Source: Solobacterium sp.
Lineage (GTDB): Bacteria; Bacillota_I; Bacilli_A; Erysipelotrichales; Erysipelotrichaceae
Assembly (NCBI GenBank): GCA_024693325.1
Contig: JAILLA010000014.1
Location: forward strand, 1 to 64,000
Direction of reading: 5' to 3'
Length of the DNA: 64,000 nt
The position numbers and the translations under genes are program-made. Numbering within the stretch: the stretch's first letter is position 1; each line of letters starts with the position of its first letter. The notes beneath the pieces were generated by a model. That model saw only the letters and a program-made list of their open reading frames with translations, was not told the origin of the DNA and did not search any database. Positions 1 through 9,752 of the stretch are shown here, piece by piece.

Positions 1-63
1 TACATTGGGATTCTGTCGCAGTATTTCGCATTCTGTTTCTGTCAGTCTCCTATGCCCGGACAT
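1..63 (-). CDS. Partial HTH protein, probably transposase-associated (5' end only)
   Basis: Only the first 21 codons are in the window; the gene runs off the left edge. It begins ATG at 63 on the minus strand with a good ribosome site (GAGGTGA) 5-11 bases upstream. The N-terminus (MSGHRRLTETECEILRQNPN) resembles the start of the small HTH proteins that accompany IS3-type transposases in Firmicutes, where an 'RxLTxxExxxLxxNPxV' opening recurs. That is recall from family resemblance, not a search. A compact terminator-like leader precedes it. The usual rpmH/rnpA genes are not found in the bases visible next to dnaA. Confidence 0.45.
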   Translation of the reverse strand, partial: MSGHRRLTETECEILRQNPNV

Positions 64-75
64 ACTTCACCTCAC

Positions 76-132
76 AAAAAACACCCGCAAAGGGTGTCTC
101 TGAGTTGTCAAACTCAGGTCCTCTTTACGGGT
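76..132 (-). promoter_or_regulatory. Attenuator-like leader with alternative hairpins
   Basis: Read on the minus strand, ACACCC (97-92 side) and GGGTGT (86-81 side) form a short hairpin followed by six T, a minimal intrinsic terminator ending just before the ribosome site of the leftward gene. A competing 10-bp helix pairs 123-132 with 83-92 (one G-U) and encloses a second hairpin (117-111 with 106-100, CTGAGTT/AACTCAG). The outer helix and the terminator share bases 83-92, so they exclude each other. I do not recognise a named RNA class. Confidence 0.5.
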
Positions 133-204
133 ATCAGTTTATCACGGTCTTTTTTTTCTCCATTCTGATTTTCTGTCTGAAAATGACATGATCTGCAGGA
201 TGAT

Positions 205-640
205 CGGTATTTTTCCACAATAATTTAAGCATTCATCATTTATTTTAAAAATTACCCTGTTTTTATGCGGTATTTAAAGAGTTTTCAACATACTTTTCAC
301 ACTTTGAAAGTTATTATTTTCCACAATTGTGGAAAACTGTTAATTATTCAAAAAATGCGATATTTATGCGGTTTTTTGATGTTGATAACTTGTTGAAAGA
401 TTTTGCTGTCATTTATTTTTTCCACAATAAATACAGTTTTCCACAGTGTTTATATTTTTATCCACTTTTTATTCACAATAAATTTTGTGGAAAAGTGTGG
501 AAAAATCTATTTTTGGTGATAATTGTCAACATTTATTGAAATAGTAGTTGTGGAGAAAAAAGTTTTCCACAATTTTGATATAGAATTTTGCCTGTTACGT
601 GTTTAGAATAGTATTTGCATCTAAAAAAACATCAGGAGTA
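205..640. other. oriC: Chromosomal replication origin (oriC), DnaA-box cluster
   Basis: This AT-rich stretch before dnaA holds no credible gene. It carries many copies of TTTTCCACA or close relatives: plus strand at 211-219, 317-325, 418-426, 437-445 and 563-571, a near-match TTATCCACT at 458-466, and a consensus TTATTCACA at 469-477; minus strand at 328-336, 486-494 and 496-504. The pair 317-336 is a perfect 20-bp inverted repeat. The clustering and the position directly upstream of dnaA are those of a Firmicutes origin. One more box lies at 2095-2103 between dnaA and dnaN, so the origin may be bipartite as in Bacillus. Confidence 0.88.
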
Positions 641-649
641 TTACATATT

Positions 650-2017
650 ATGAGCACCCGTGATCAGTATCTGGAAGATGCCTGGAAGCAGGCTTTGAAA
701 TATTTAATAGACAACAAACAGTTGGATCAGGACATTGTTAATACTTTTTATAATGATTGCTACATTCATGAACTGAATACCGAAAAAGCAATCATTATTG
801 CGCCGAATATCATCGCAAAGCAGATCCTTGTTCCTGATCTGATCCAGACAGCTTTGATTGCTGTACTGGAACTGGATCATCCGATCAATGTTGAGGTCAT
901 GCAGGACAAAGACCTGAAGACAAGACAGCTGATCCAGGAAGCACCGGCACAGGTGATCGATGACGACGATTTCAGCAGTATGACGATCCAGCCGGACAGA
1001 ACATTTGAAAACTTCGTAGTTGGTGACTGCAACAGGGAAAGTCAGGCAGCAGCTCTGGCATGCGCTTATAATCCCGGTAAATACTTTAATCCTTTATTTA
1101 TATATGGTAATTCAGGACTTGGAAAAACGCATCTTTTGATGGCGATCGGCAATTATGTCAAAAAGGCATATCCCGATAAGAAAGTCTATTATATTGAATC
1201 ACTGAAATTTGTGGAAAAGGTCGTAAAAGCTATCCAGAATAATAAGATCGAATATTTCAAGCAGTTTATGTGTTCGATCGATCTGCTTCTGATCGACGAT
1301 ATCCAGTTCCTTGCAGGAAAAGAAAAATCACATGAAGTATTCTTTTCCATTTACAACGAGCTGGTAAATAACAGAAAACAGGTATGTATTGCATCTGACA
1401 GGCAGCCGAAAGAGATCAAAGGACTGGAAGAACGTCTGATCAGCCGTTTTTCCAGCGGTTTATCCGTCGGTATCGACTCTCCTGAATTTGAAACCTCTCT
1501 TGCGATCCTTCGTTTGAAGATCAAAAACAGCGGCAGTGACATCAATGATGTTGATGAACAGGGACTGGCTTATATTGCGAGCAATTTCTCCGGCAATGTC
1601 AGAGATCTGGAAGGTGCCTGGAACCGTGTTCTGTTCTATGCGATCATGTTCCAGAAGGATAAATCCATTATTCATTTTGAGACTGTTGTCAATGCATTAA
1701 GGAATCAGGCCGTTGTCTCGGATGTAACAGGTATATCCCCGAATAAGATCATACGCTGCGTCGCTGATTATTATGGACTGACAAAACAGCAGATCACTGG
1801 CAAGACCAGGACAAAGAATATTTCCAATGCCAGACATATCTCGATCTACTTATGCAGAAAACTTCTGGATCTTCCTTATATCAAGATCGGTGAAGAATTC
1901 GGCGGAAGAGATCATGCGACGATCATCAGCGCGTGCAAGAAAGTTGAAAAACAGATCGCAAAGGATACTGCGTTTGCGACTGCTGTAAAAGATATCGAAC
2001 GTCTTCTCACAATCTGA
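650..2017 (+). CDS. dnaA: Chromosomal replication initiator protein DnaA
   Basis: DnaA binds the origin boxes, oligomerises with ATP and opens the duplex. The 455-residue protein has the expected order: N-terminal helicase-loading domain, variable linker, AAA+ domain with Walker A (GNSGLGKT) and Walker B (LLLIDDIQ), and C-terminal domain IV with the DnaA signature (GGRDHATIISA). The reading frame is open from a GTG at 599, but I chose ATG 650 because AGGAG lies at 634-638 and the protein then starts like other DnaA proteins. DnaA boxes in the region upstream suggest autoregulation. First gene of the dnaA-dnaN-recF-gyrBA block. Confidence 0.97.
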   Translation: MSTRDQYLEDAWKQALKYLIDNKQLDQDIVNTFYNDCYIHELNTEKAIIIAPNIIAKQILVPDLIQTALIAVLELDHPINVEVMQDKDLKTRQLIQEAPAQVIDDDDFSSMTIQPDRTFENFVVGDCNRESQAAALACAYNPGKYFNPLFIYGNSGLGKTHLLMAIGNYVKKAYPDKKVYYIESLKFVEKVVKAIQNNKIEYFKQFMCSIDLLLIDDIQFLAGKEKSHEVFFSIYNELVNNRKQVCIASDRQPKEIKGLEERLISRFSSGLSVGIDSPEFETSLAILRLKIKNSGSDINDVDEQGLAYIASNFSGNVRDLEGAWNRVLFYAIMFQKDKSIIHFETVVNALRNQAVVSDVTGISPNKIIRCVADYYGLTKQQITGKTRTKNISNARHISIYLCRKLLDLPYIKIGEEFGGRDHATIISACKKVEKQIAKDTAFATAVKDIERLLTI

Positions 2018-2094
2018 TTATCAACAGATCTATCAACCTTTATTCAACATATTCAAAATGGTAAAATAGATGAGTGTTATGCGGAAAACAGGAG

Positions 2095-2103
2095 TTTTCC
2101 ACA
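2095..2103 (+). promoter_or_regulatory. DnaA box between dnaA and dnaN
   Basis: TTTTCCACA, identical to the boxes of the main origin cluster, in the 148-base dnaA-dnaN spacer. The spacer also has TTATCAACA- and TTATTCAACA-like relatives just after dnaA. It could be part of a second oriC subregion or control dnaN transcription; a TGGTAAAAT extended -10 lies at about 2060-2068. Confidence 0.55.
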
Positions 2104-2165
2104 ATATAAACACTGCTAATAGTAATTAATTTATTAAAAAAGAAATATATACAGGAGGCTGCGCC

Positions 2166-3293
2166 ATGAATATCAGAATTTCTAAAAATAAGTTCTACGA
2201 AGCTTTACAGATCGTTTCCAGAGCAATCGCTCCCAATTCTCCGGTTCCGGCTCTTTCCGGAATCAAGATCGAAGCATATACAAATGAACTGGTCATTACC
2301 GGAAGCGATGCAGATATCTCAATCAAGATGGTTCTCTCAAATGAAACAGAACCTGAACTGAATCTTTCGGTCATTGAAGAAGGATCTGTTGTTATTGACT
2401 ACAGATATCTGAATGAGATCGTCAGAAAGATCGATTCAGAAGAAGTCCAGATCGAGATCATTGACGGAACACTGACAAGATTCTCAGGCGGAAAGGCAGA
2501 ATTCAAGATCAATGGATTCCGTGCATCCGATTATCCTACGATCGATTTCTCTGTTCCTTCCAATCACTTCACGATCAAATGCCATAAATTATCCGAGATC
2601 ATTGAAGAAACAGCATTCGCTGTCAATTCCAAGGATACCCGTGTGATCTTAACAGGCGTCAATATGAAGTGTGACGGCAGCGTGCTTGTCTGCACAGCAA
2701 CCGATTCCTATCGTCTGGCAAAGAAAACGATCAATACGGAATGCGAACCCTTCGGTATTACGGTCGTAGCGAAAACACTGAATATGGCAAGAAACATCTT
2801 CGGTTCATCTGATTCTGAAGTTGAGATCAGCCAGAATGATAAGAAGATCGTATTCTCTGAAGGCGGGATCATTATGCAGAGCAGACTGCTTGACGGTACT
2901 TTCCCTGAAACAGAAAGACTGATCCCTACGGAGTTCAGCAGGGAGCTTGTCATCAACCGCAGATCACTGATCAGTGCTCTTGACAGATCTTCATTTATCA
3001 AGACAGATAACATGGCGATCATCAGATGCCAGATCAACGGCAATGAAGTCCTTCTGACAAACAAGTCACAGGAGATCGGTGAAGCGCACGAAGAACTGGT
3101 AGCAGAAAGCTATACAGGTGAACCTCTGGATATCAGCTTCTCCGGTACTTATGTTGAGGATGCTGCGAAAGCTTTGAGTTCTGATAATATCCGCATCAAA
3201 TTTACAGGTGAAATGAAGCCGTTCATCCTTGTAAATGATGGTGAAGATACTTCACTTCTGCAGCTTGTTCTCCCTGTCAGAACATACAATTGA
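2166..3293 (+). CDS. dnaN: DNA polymerase III beta subunit (sliding clamp)
   Basis: The beta clamp encircles DNA and tethers polymerase III and repair proteins. The 375-residue length fits three repeated clamp domains of about 120 residues each. The N-terminus (MNIRISKNKFYEAL), the central STDSYRLA-like motif (TATDSYRLA) and the C-terminal LPVRTYN end are family hallmarks; the usual end is LPxR. The ribosome site is strong (AGGAGG). It follows dnaA as in most bacteria and is closed by an intrinsic terminator, so the S4 gene downstream has its own promoter. Confidence 0.97.
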   Translation: MNIRISKNKFYEALQIVSRAIAPNSPVPALSGIKIEAYTNELVITGSDADISIKMVLSNETEPELNLSVIEEGSVVIDYRYLNEIVRKIDSEEVQIEIIDGTLTRFSGGKAEFKINGFRASDYPTIDFSVPSNHFTIKCHKLSEIIEETAFAVNSKDTRVILTGVNMKCDGSVLVCTATDSYRLAKKTINTECEPFGITVVAKTLNMARNIFGSSDSEVEISQNDKKIVFSEGGIIMQSRLLDGTFPETERLIPTEFSRELVINRRSLISALDRSSFIKTDNMAIIRCQINGNEVLLTNKSQEIGEAHEELVAESYTGEPLDISFSGTYVEDAAKALSSDNIRIKFTGEMKPFILVNDGEDTSLLQLVLPVRTYN

Positions 3294-3303
3294 TCATCCC
3301 GAA

Positions 3304-3332
3304 AACAATCTGTTGAAACAGGTTGTTTTTTT
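3304..3332 (+). terminator. Intrinsic terminator after dnaN
   Basis: Stem AACAATCTG / CAGGTTGTT with a short loop, followed by a run of T. It lies 11 bases after the dnaN stop. Confidence 0.8.
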
Positions 3333-3385
3333 GGCTCTGTAACGCTGTTTTAAAGGCATTATAAGCGGATTTTAAGGCTGTTTTA

Positions 3386-3394
3386 TGATATAAT
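3386..3394 (+). promoter_or_regulatory. Extended -10 promoter for the S4-recF-gyrBA genes
   Basis: TGATATAAT is a perfect extended -10 (TGnTATAAT), 38 bases before the S4 gene. No good -35 is visible at the right distance, which is usual for extended -10 promoters. Confidence 0.6.
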
Positions 3395-3431
3395 ATCTTA
3401 AGCCTGTAAAGGCGCTTAGAGAGGGCTGAAA

Positions 3432-3632
3432 ATGGCAGAAGCAAAATTACCGTATATTACCCTGACACAGTTTCTGAAACTGAACGGATTCGCTTCTACA
3501 GGCGGTCAGGCAAAGTATCTTGTTAAGGAACTTGATATTACCGTAAATGGTGTTAAAGAAGACAGACGAGGAAAGAAACTTTACCCCGGCGACATTGTCA
3601 TTGTGAATGGAAGAAAGTTTGTTATCGAATGA
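3432..3632 (+). CDS. yaaA: S4-domain RNA-binding protein YaaA/RlbA
   Basis: A 66-residue protein that is essentially one S4 RNA-binding domain: FLKLNGFASTGGQAKYLV followed by the basic VNGVKEDRRGKKLYPGDIV segment. In Bacillus the homologue yaaA (rlbA) sits between dnaN and recF, the same position as here, and has been linked to ribosome assembly. The ribosome site is AGAGAGGG at 8 bases. Its stop overlaps the start of recF (ATGA), so the two are probably translationally coupled. The identification rests on domain and position. Confidence 0.88.
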   Translation: MAEAKLPYITLTQFLKLNGFASTGGQAKYLVKELDITVNGVKEDRRGKKLYPGDIVIVNGRKFVIE

Positions 3633-4723
3633 TTATTAAAAATCTCAGACTTCATAATTTCAGAAATTATGAAAAAACAGAGATCGTACTGGATCCCGGA
3701 ATGAATCTGATCACCGGTGACAATGCACAGGGAAAAACAAATCTTCTGGAAAGTATGGTTTGTTTGTCTTTAACGAGATCGCATCGTCTTAATTCTGATC
3801 AGAGTCTGATCAGAAACGGTACAGATTATGCGGAAATTGGTTGTATTTTTGAGGATGGCACTGATAAAAGGATCGATATTCTGATTCATCCGGAAGGAAA
3901 AACACTTCTGGTTAGAAAGCAGCCTGTCAAAAGAAACAGTGAATTTATCGGTCTTCTGAACGTCATCCTTTTTTCTCCGGATGATATGGGGATATTTTCC
4001 GATGCACCGAAAGAACGCAGAAAGATCCTGAATCAGGAGATCACAAAAGTTTCTCCTCAATACCTTACGGCCCTGTCAAAGTACAATGCTCTGCTGAAGG
4101 ACAGAAATATCCTTCTGAAACAGGATGAACCGGACGTACGTTATCTTGATGTACTGGATGAACAGATGATAGAAGTATCCCGGATCATTATTGATGAACG
4201 GAGAAAATTCGTATCTGAGATCAACCGGCATATGCCCGGTATATTCCAAAGATTATCAGGAACAGATCTGAAGGGAACGGTCAGGTATCATTCGGTTACT
4301 GATGAAGAAAGCAATGATATCGAAAACGGATTAAGAATGCTGTACATGAATTTAAGACTTCGTGATCTTGAATATCATGTGACAGGAAACGGCATTCACA
4401 GAGAAGATATCGAATTTGATCTCAATGATCAGAATGTTATCTATACTGCCAGCCAGGGACAGAAAAGAATGATATTGCTCGCTTTTAAATTGTCCCTGAT
4501 GAAATTCGCTGAAAGCAAATCCGGAAAGGTACCGGTATTGCTGCTGGATGATGTATTGTCAGAACTTGACATGACACGTCAGAAAAACCTGATCCGGGAG
4601 ATCTACGGTAAATGTCAGAGCATTATCACTTCAACGGATTATCCTGAATTTCTGAAAGATTATCAGATCAGGGAATTCAGGATCACTCATGGAACTGTAA
4701 CAGAATACAACGGAGGTAAATGA
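3629..4723 (+). CDS. recF: DNA replication and repair protein RecF
   Basis: RecF is an SMC/ABC-like ATPase that helps load RecA at gaps in single-stranded DNA. The 364-residue protein starts with the typical [13 protein letters not shown], has Walker A (GDNAQGKT, residues 30-37), a signature region (ASQGQKRM) and Walker B followed by the D-loop ([11 protein letters not shown]). Start overlaps the S4 gene stop and the end overlaps the gyrB start region, so S4-recF-gyrB look like one operon. Confidence 0.95.
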   Translation: MIIKNLRLHNFRNYEKTEIVLDPGMNLITGDNAQGKTNLLESMVCLSLTRSHRLNSDQSLIRNGTDYAEIGCIFEDGTDKRIDILIHPEGKTLLVRKQPVKRNSEFIGLLNVILFSPDDMGIFSDAPKERRKILNQEITKVSPQYLTALSKYNALLKDRNILLKQDEPDVRYLDVLDEQMIEVSRIIIDERRKFVSEINRHMPGIFQRLSGTDLKGTVRYHSVTDEESNDIENGLRMLYMNLRLRDLEYHVTGNGIHREDIEFDLNDQNVIYTASQGQKRMILLAFKLSLMKFAESKSGKVPVLLLDDVLSELDMTRQKNLIREIYGKCQSIITSTDYPEFLKDYQIREFRITHGTVTEYNGGK

Positions 4724-6702
4724 TGAGCGAAGAAAAAGAAACATTCGAAACGGAAGCTGTAATCGGGGAAGAAATGGATTTCAAAGTAACTCACGAATAC
4801 AGTGATGATGATATTCAGGTTCTGGATGGTCTGGAAGCTGTCAGAAAACGTCCGGGTATGTATATTGCTTCAACGTCTGAAAAAGGTCTTCATCATCTTG
4901 TCTGGGAAATCGTAGACAATGGTATCGATGAAGCGATGGCAGGTTATGCAACAACGATCAAGGTTACTGTTGATAAAGACAATGTTGTAACCGTTGAAGA
5001 CGACGGAAGAGGTATGCCGACAGGCGTCAATGCCAAGACCGGTAAATCAACGATCGAAACGATCTTTACGGTACTGCACGCAGGCGGTAAATTCGGCGGC
5101 GGTGCCTATAAAGTATCCGGCGGTCTTCATGGTGTAGGTGCTTCAGTCGTTAATGCGCTGTCTGAATGGCTGGAAGTACGCGTATACCATGATGGCAGTG
5201 AGTATTATGTACGTTTTGAAAACGGCGGTCATGCTGTCAAGCCTTTGGAAAAGGTTGGAAGCTGCGATCCTGACAGACATGGTTCAACGATCTCATTCAA
5301 AGCAGACCCGACGATCTTTACGGAAACGACCGTTTACAATCATGACACTTTGAGAGACAGACTGAGACAGCTTGCTTTCCTGAATAAAGGTATCCGTCTC
5401 GTCTTCTGTGATGAAAGAGCTGAAGATGAACATAAACGTGAATATGTTTATATGTTTGAAGGCGGATTGAAGGAGTATGTCGCATATCTGAATAAAAACA
5501 GATCTGTTGTTCATCCCGATATCATTTACTGTGAAGGATATGAACAGAATATCCAGGTTGAAGTGGCTGTTCAGTATAATGACGGCTATAATCCCAGTGT
5601 TTATACCTTCTGCAACAATATCAATACTGCTGAAGGCGGAACACATGAAGAAGGTTTCCGTCTTGCATTGAACAGGATCATCAATAAATATGCCCGTGAG
5701 AATAACTTTCTGAAAGATAAAGATGACAATCTGACCAGTGATGACTGCAAAGAAGGCATTACTGCCGTGATCAGTGTCAAACACCCTGATCCTCAGTATG
5801 AAGGACAGACAAAGACAAAGCTCGGCAATTCAGAAGTCAGAAAGATCGTTTCGGATATTTTCGGCTCGCAGCTTGAACGTTTCCTGATGGAAAATCCTGA
5901 TGAAGCGAAATCAATTATGGAAAAAGCGACTCTTGCTTCCCAGGCAAGAATGGCTGCGAAAAAGGCAAGAGAACTGACAAGAAGAAAGAGTGCTCTAGAG
6001 ATCAGTTCACTTCCCGGAAAACTGGCTGACTGCTCATCCAAAGATGCATCGATCTGTGAAATCTATATCGTCGAGGGTGACTCCGCCGGCGGTTCTGCAA
6101 AGCAGGGAAGAGATTCACATTATCAGGCGATCCTTCCGTTAAGAGGTAAGATCCTGAACGTTGAAAAAGCACGTCAGCACAGAGCATTCGAGAATTCAGA
6201 GATCCGTTCCATGATCACGGCTTTCGGCTGCGGTGTCATGGATGAAGTCGATACATCCAAGCTCCGTTATCATAAGATCGTTATCATGACCGATGCCGAT
6301 GTCGACGGTGCTCATATCAGAACACTTCTTCTGACATTCTTCTATCGTTATCTGCGTCCGATCCTTGATGAAGGATATGTATATATCGCCCAGCCGCCTC
6401 TTTATAAAATAACAAAGGGAAATACTGTCAGATATGCTTATACCGACAGACAGCTGGAAGATGTAAAGAGAGAACTCGGTGACCGTCTGAGTATCCAGAG
6501 ATATAAAGGTCTGGGTGAAATGGACCCGTCACAGCTTTGGGAAACAACTATGGATCCGAAGAACCGTACATTGATCAGAGTCAATGTCGGTGATGCTGAA
6601 GCAGCAGACCAGGCATTCAGTATGCTGATGGGTGAAGAGGTAGAACCCCGCAAGAATTTCATTATTGAAAATGCGAACTTCGTAGAAAATCTTGATGTGT
6701 AA
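4723..6702 (+). CDS. gyrB: DNA gyrase subunit B
   Basis: ATPase subunit of gyrase, which introduces negative supercoils. The order is GHKL ATPase ([33 protein letters not shown]), transducer, then TOPRIM ([14 protein letters not shown] and the metal-binding DADVDGAHI), and the C-terminal RYKGLGEM segment. About 659 residues, usual for Gram-positive GyrB. Two ATG codons are adjacent (4720 and 4723); I prefer 4723 because GGAGG ends at 4716, leaving six bases rather than three. The N-terminus has an acidic extension of about 25 residues. gyrA follows 15 bases later. Confidence 0.97.
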   Translation: MSEEKETFETEAVIGEEMDFKVTHEYSDDDIQVLDGLEAVRKRPGMYIASTSEKGLHHLVWEIVDNGIDEAMAGYATTIKVTVDKDNVVTVEDDGRGMPTGVNAKTGKSTIETIFTVLHAGGKFGGGAYKVSGGLHGVGASVVNALSEWLEVRVYHDGSEYYVRFENGGHAVKPLEKVGSCDPDRHGSTISFKADPTIFTETTVYNHDTLRDRLRQLAFLNKGIRLVFCDERAEDEHKREYVYMFEGGLKEYVAYLNKNRSVVHPDIIYCEGYEQNIQVEVAVQYNDGYNPSVYTFCNNINTAEGGTHEEGFRLALNRIINKYARENNFLKDKDDNLTSDDCKEGITAVISVKHPDPQYEGQTKTKLGNSEVRKIVSDIFGSQLERFLMENPDEAKSIMEKATLASQARMAAKKARELTRRKSALEISSLPGKLADCSSKDASICEIYIVEGDSAGGSAKQGRDSHYQAILPLRGKILNVEKARQHRAFENSEIRSMITAFGCGVMDEVDTSKLRYHKIVIMTDADVDGAHIRTLLLTFFYRYLRPILDEGYVYIAQPPLYKITKGNTVRYAYTDRQLEDVKRELGDRLSIQRYKGLGEMDPSQLWETTMDPKNRTLIRVNVGDAEAADQAFSMLMGEEVEPRKNFIIENANFVENLDV

Positions 6703-6717
6703 TAACGGGAGGAAAAT

Positions 6718-9249
6718 ATGGCTAAAGAAGATGAATTCATGGAATTTGATGAAGAAAATTTTGATCCCGGTAATATTACAGAAACAGAACTGACCAAGGA
6801 GATCAAAAGAGACTTTCTTGATTATTCCATGTCGGTTATTGTTGCAAGAGCACTTCCTGATGTCAGAGACGGTCTGAAGCCTGTCCAGAGAAGAATTCTC
6901 TATGCAATGAATGAAATGAATAACGGTCCGGATAAACCGTACCGTAAATGTGCGCGTATTGTTGGTGATACCATGGGTAAATATCATCCTCACGGAGATG
7001 TTTCCATTTATGGTTCCCTGGTATATCTTGCGCAGCCCTGGAATATGAGAGCTGTTCTTGTAGACGGACATGGCAACTTTGGTTCCATGGACGGAGACGG
7101 TGCTGCCGCGATGCGTTATACCGAAGCACGTATGGCAAAGATCTCAGTGGAAATGCTGAGAGACCTTGATAAAAATACCGTTGATATGATCGATAACTAT
7201 GACGGTGAAGAAAAAGAACCTTCTGTTCTTCCTTCACGTTTCCCGAATCTGATCGTCAATGGTTCCAACGGTATTGCTGTAGGTATGGCAACCAACGTTG
7301 CGCCTCATAACCTTGGTGAAACGATCGACGGTGTTATTGCCGTTATGGAAAATCCTGATATGACAAGTACAGACCTGATGGAATATATCAAAGGTCCTGA
7401 CTTCCCTACAGGTGCATTCATTATCGGCAGATCCGGGATCCGTCAGGCATTTGAGACCGGACGCGGCTCTATTGTCATGCGCGGAAAGACAAAGATCGAA
7501 GAAATGCCCAACGGCAAATCACGTATTGTGATCTATGAGATCCCTTATATGGTCAATAAAGCATCCATGTTTGAAAGGATCGCCGGTCTTGCCCGTGATA
7601 AGGTGATCGAAGGTATCACGGATATGCGTGATGAATCCAATATGAACGGTATCCGTATCGTTATGGAACTCCGCAAGGACGTCCAGCCTGAAGTACTTCT
7701 GAACCAGCTGTACAGACTGACTCCTCTGCAGTCCAATTTCAGTGTCAACAACGTTATTCTTGTCAATAATGTTCCCAGACAGCTTGGCATGAAGGACATG
7801 ATCCTGGAATACATCAAATATCAGGAAGATGTCATTGCCAGAAGAACAAGATTCGACCTTGAAAAAGCCCAGGCCAGAGCTCATATTCTGGAAGGTTTAA
7901 GGATCGCAGTTGATAATCTGGATGAGATCATTCATACGATCAGAGCATCCAGAGATGCGAATGAAGCAATGCCCAGACTGATGGAAGGATTCGGACTTGA
8001 TGAGATCCAGGCAAAGGCAATTCTTGATATGCAGTTCAGAAGACTGACAGGTCTGGAACGTGAAAAGATCGAAAATGAATATCAGGAACTGCTGATCAAG
8101 ATCTCTGATCTGCAGGATATCCTTGCACATAAGGAAAGAATTGAGCAGATCATTAAAGATGAACTTCTGGAGATCAAAGCCAAGTTTGCTGATCCAAGAC
8201 GCAGTGAGATCATTGATGCAACAGCTGATATGGAAGATGAAGATCTGATCCCGGTAGAAAATATCATCATCACACTTTCCAGCAACGGTTATATCAAGAG
8301 AATCGCTGCTGATACATACAGAGTCCAGAACCGCGGCGGTAAAGGCATCAAGGGTATGGAACTGAACAAAGATGATGTGATCGATCAGTTCATCAATATG
8401 TCAACCCATGATCACCTGCTTGTGTTCTCCAGTCTTGGACGTGTTTACAGGATCAAGGGTTACAACATTCCTGCCTACAGCCGTACATCAAAAGGTATCC
8501 CTGTGATCAATCTGCTGAAATTCGATAAGAATGAGAGTGTTAAGGCTCTGGTTCCTTATGGAGCTGAAGACAGTGCCAAGTATCTCTTCTTTGCAACAAA
8601 GAACGGCCTGATCAAACGTACGACGATCGATGAATTTGAAAATATCAACCGGAACGGTAAGATTGCGATCGGTCTGAATGAAGATGATGAACTTGCGTTT
8701 GTTAAGGGTACAAGCGGAGATGATGAGATCATTCTCGCATGTGCGAACGGCAAAGCAATCAGATTCAACGAAAAAGACGTCCGTCCTCTTGGCAGAACAG
8801 CCCGCGGTGTGAGAGGTGTCAATACAGATGGCAGCAGCGTCATCGGTATGGCTACAAATAAAGAAGGCGAATATATCCTGACAGTTACCGAAAAAGGATT
8901 CGGAAAGAAATCACTTCTTGACGACTTCAGAATGACGAACCGCGGCGCAAAGGGTGTCAAAGCATTGAATATTACCGAGAAGACCGGAAATATCGTCTGT
9001 ATGAAGGCAGTACATGGTGATGAAGACTGCATGATCATGACGGATGACGGTATTCTGATCAGAATCTCTCTGAGCACAGTTTCCGTATACGGAAGAGGTG
9101 CACAGGGTGTCAAACTGATCAGGGTCGATGATACGAAGAAAGTATCCAATGTCGAGATCCTGGAAGCTGTTGCTGCAGATGAAACAGTACCGGAAACGGA
9201 ACCGGCAGAAGAGCCTGCAGCTGCAGACAGCACAGCTGAAGCAGAATGA
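6718..9249 (+). CDS. gyrA: DNA gyrase subunit A
   Basis: DNA breakage-reunion subunit of gyrase, 843 residues. The catalytic tyrosine is Y134 in AAMRYTEAR. The C-terminal domain contains a GyrA box variant (QNRGGKG), which together with the gyrB neighbour supports gyrase over topoisomerase IV. The quinolone region reads HGDVSIYG, so the positions of E. coli S83 and D87 are V95 and G99. The tail is acidic and Ala/Glu-rich. The ribosome site is GGGAGG. Followed by a strong terminator. Confidence 0.96.
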   Translation: MAKEDEFMEFDEENFDPGNITETELTKEIKRDFLDYSMSVIVARALPDVRDGLKPVQRRILYAMNEMNNGPDKPYRKCARIVGDTMGKYHPHGDVSIYGSLVYLAQPWNMRAVLVDGHGNFGSMDGDGAAAMRYTEARMAKISVEMLRDLDKNTVDMIDNYDGEEKEPSVLPSRFPNLIVNGSNGIAVGMATNVAPHNLGETIDGVIAVMENPDMTSTDLMEYIKGPDFPTGAFIIGRSGIRQAFETGRGSIVMRGKTKIEEMPNGKSRIVIYEIPYMVNKASMFERIAGLARDKVIEGITDMRDESNMNGIRIVMELRKDVQPEVLLNQLYRLTPLQSNFSVNNVILVNNVPRQLGMKDMILEYIKYQEDVIARRTRFDLEKAQARAHILEGLRIAVDNLDEIIHTIRASRDANEAMPRLMEGFGLDEIQAKAILDMQFRRLTGLEREKIENEYQELLIKISDLQDILAHKERIEQIIKDELLEIKAKFADPRRSEIIDATADMEDEDLIPVENIIITLSSNGYIKRIAADTYRVQNRGGKGIKGMELNKDDVIDQFINMSTHDHLLVFSSLGRVYRIKGYNIPAYSRTSKGIPVINLLKFDKNESVKALVPYGAEDSAKYLFFATKNGLIKRTTIDEFENINRNGKIAIGLNEDDELAFVKGTSGDDEIILACANGKAIRFNEKDVRPLGRTARGVRGVNTDGSSVIGMATNKEGEYILTVTEKGFGKKSLLDDFRMTNRGAKGVKALNITEKTGNIVCMKAVHGDEDCMIMTDDGILIRISLSTVSVYGRGAQGVKLIRVDDTKKVSNVEILEAVAADETVPETEPAEEPAAADSTAEAE

Positions 9250-9283
9250 TCCTTATATAAATAAGGGTACGTGAAAAAGAAGA

Positions 9284-9327
9284 AGCAGTTTATGATACGG
9301 AGGATACCTGTATCATGAACTGCTTTT
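9284..9327 (+). terminator. Intrinsic terminator after gyrA
   Basis: Long stem AAGCAGTT..ATGATAC / GTATCAT..AACTGCTT with one internal mismatch and a TTTT tail, ending the gyrBA transcript. Confidence 0.85.
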
Positions 9328-9342
9328 CTGATTTAATAATAA

Positions 9343-9367
9343 ATCCCGGAAGTATTATTTCCGGGAT
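9343..9367 (-). terminator. Hairpin terminator for the minus-strand gene at 9378
   Basis: ATCCCGGAA / TTCCGGGAT stem, a perfect 9-bp inverted repeat with a 7-base loop, just beyond the stop of the leftward gene. Beyond it on the minus strand is TTATTATTAAA, a weak T tract. Confidence 0.65.
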
Positions 9368-9377
9368 GATCATATTA

Positions 9378-9641
9378 TTATTTAGACTTCTTCTTTTTCT
9401 TTTTGTCTTTTTCTTTCTTTTCTTCTTTTTTCTTTGAGGGCTTTTCCTCTTTGGTTTTCTTCATATCTGACATGATCAGATCAGTCAGATATCTTTTAAT
9501 ACCTGGTTGCTTCTCCAGCCATGCAATAATTTCATCTTCATTCTCGATGTTGAATCGAATGGAAAAAGAACGATATTTTTCACGATTATATGCATTATTG
9601 TATTCAAGTTTTTTTTCGTAAGATGATTTCTTTTCAGACAT
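9378..9641 (-). CDS. Small hypothetical protein, possible ribbon-helix-helix fold with Lys-rich tail
   Basis: An 87-residue protein of unknown function. Residues about 20-60 (SFSIRFNIENEDEIIAWLEK, then GIKRYLTDLI) look like a ribbon-helix-helix module: a beta strand, a helix and a second helix. The last 27 residues are almost all Lys and Glu. I start at ATG 9641 rather than 9668 because GGAG lies eight bases upstream of the inner ATG. RHH proteins are often repressors or antitoxins, but no toxin gene adjoins it. It stands alone between two terminated units. The fold is an inference. Confidence 0.5.
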   Translation of the reverse strand: MSEKKSSYEKKLEYNNAYNREKYRSFSIRFNIENEDEIIAWLEKQPGIKRYLTDLIMSDMKKTKEEKPSKKKEEKKEKDKKKKKKSK

Positions 9642-9752
9642 TTTTACGATCTCCAAAGATGCTTTCACATTATGGCATCTATCAGTTCCTGCATATTATT
9701 ATAGCAAATATAATTGCGATACTATCAATAAATAAAGTTAAAAAAGTATTTA

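Noticed and set aside
327-539. 70-codon open frame inside the origin
   Set aside because: Low-complexity Phe/Tyr-rich product made by AT-rich DnaA boxes; no ribosome site.
8556-9233. 225-codon antisense frame over the gyrA 3' end
   Set aside because: Low-complexity Ser/Leu product opposite a certain gene.
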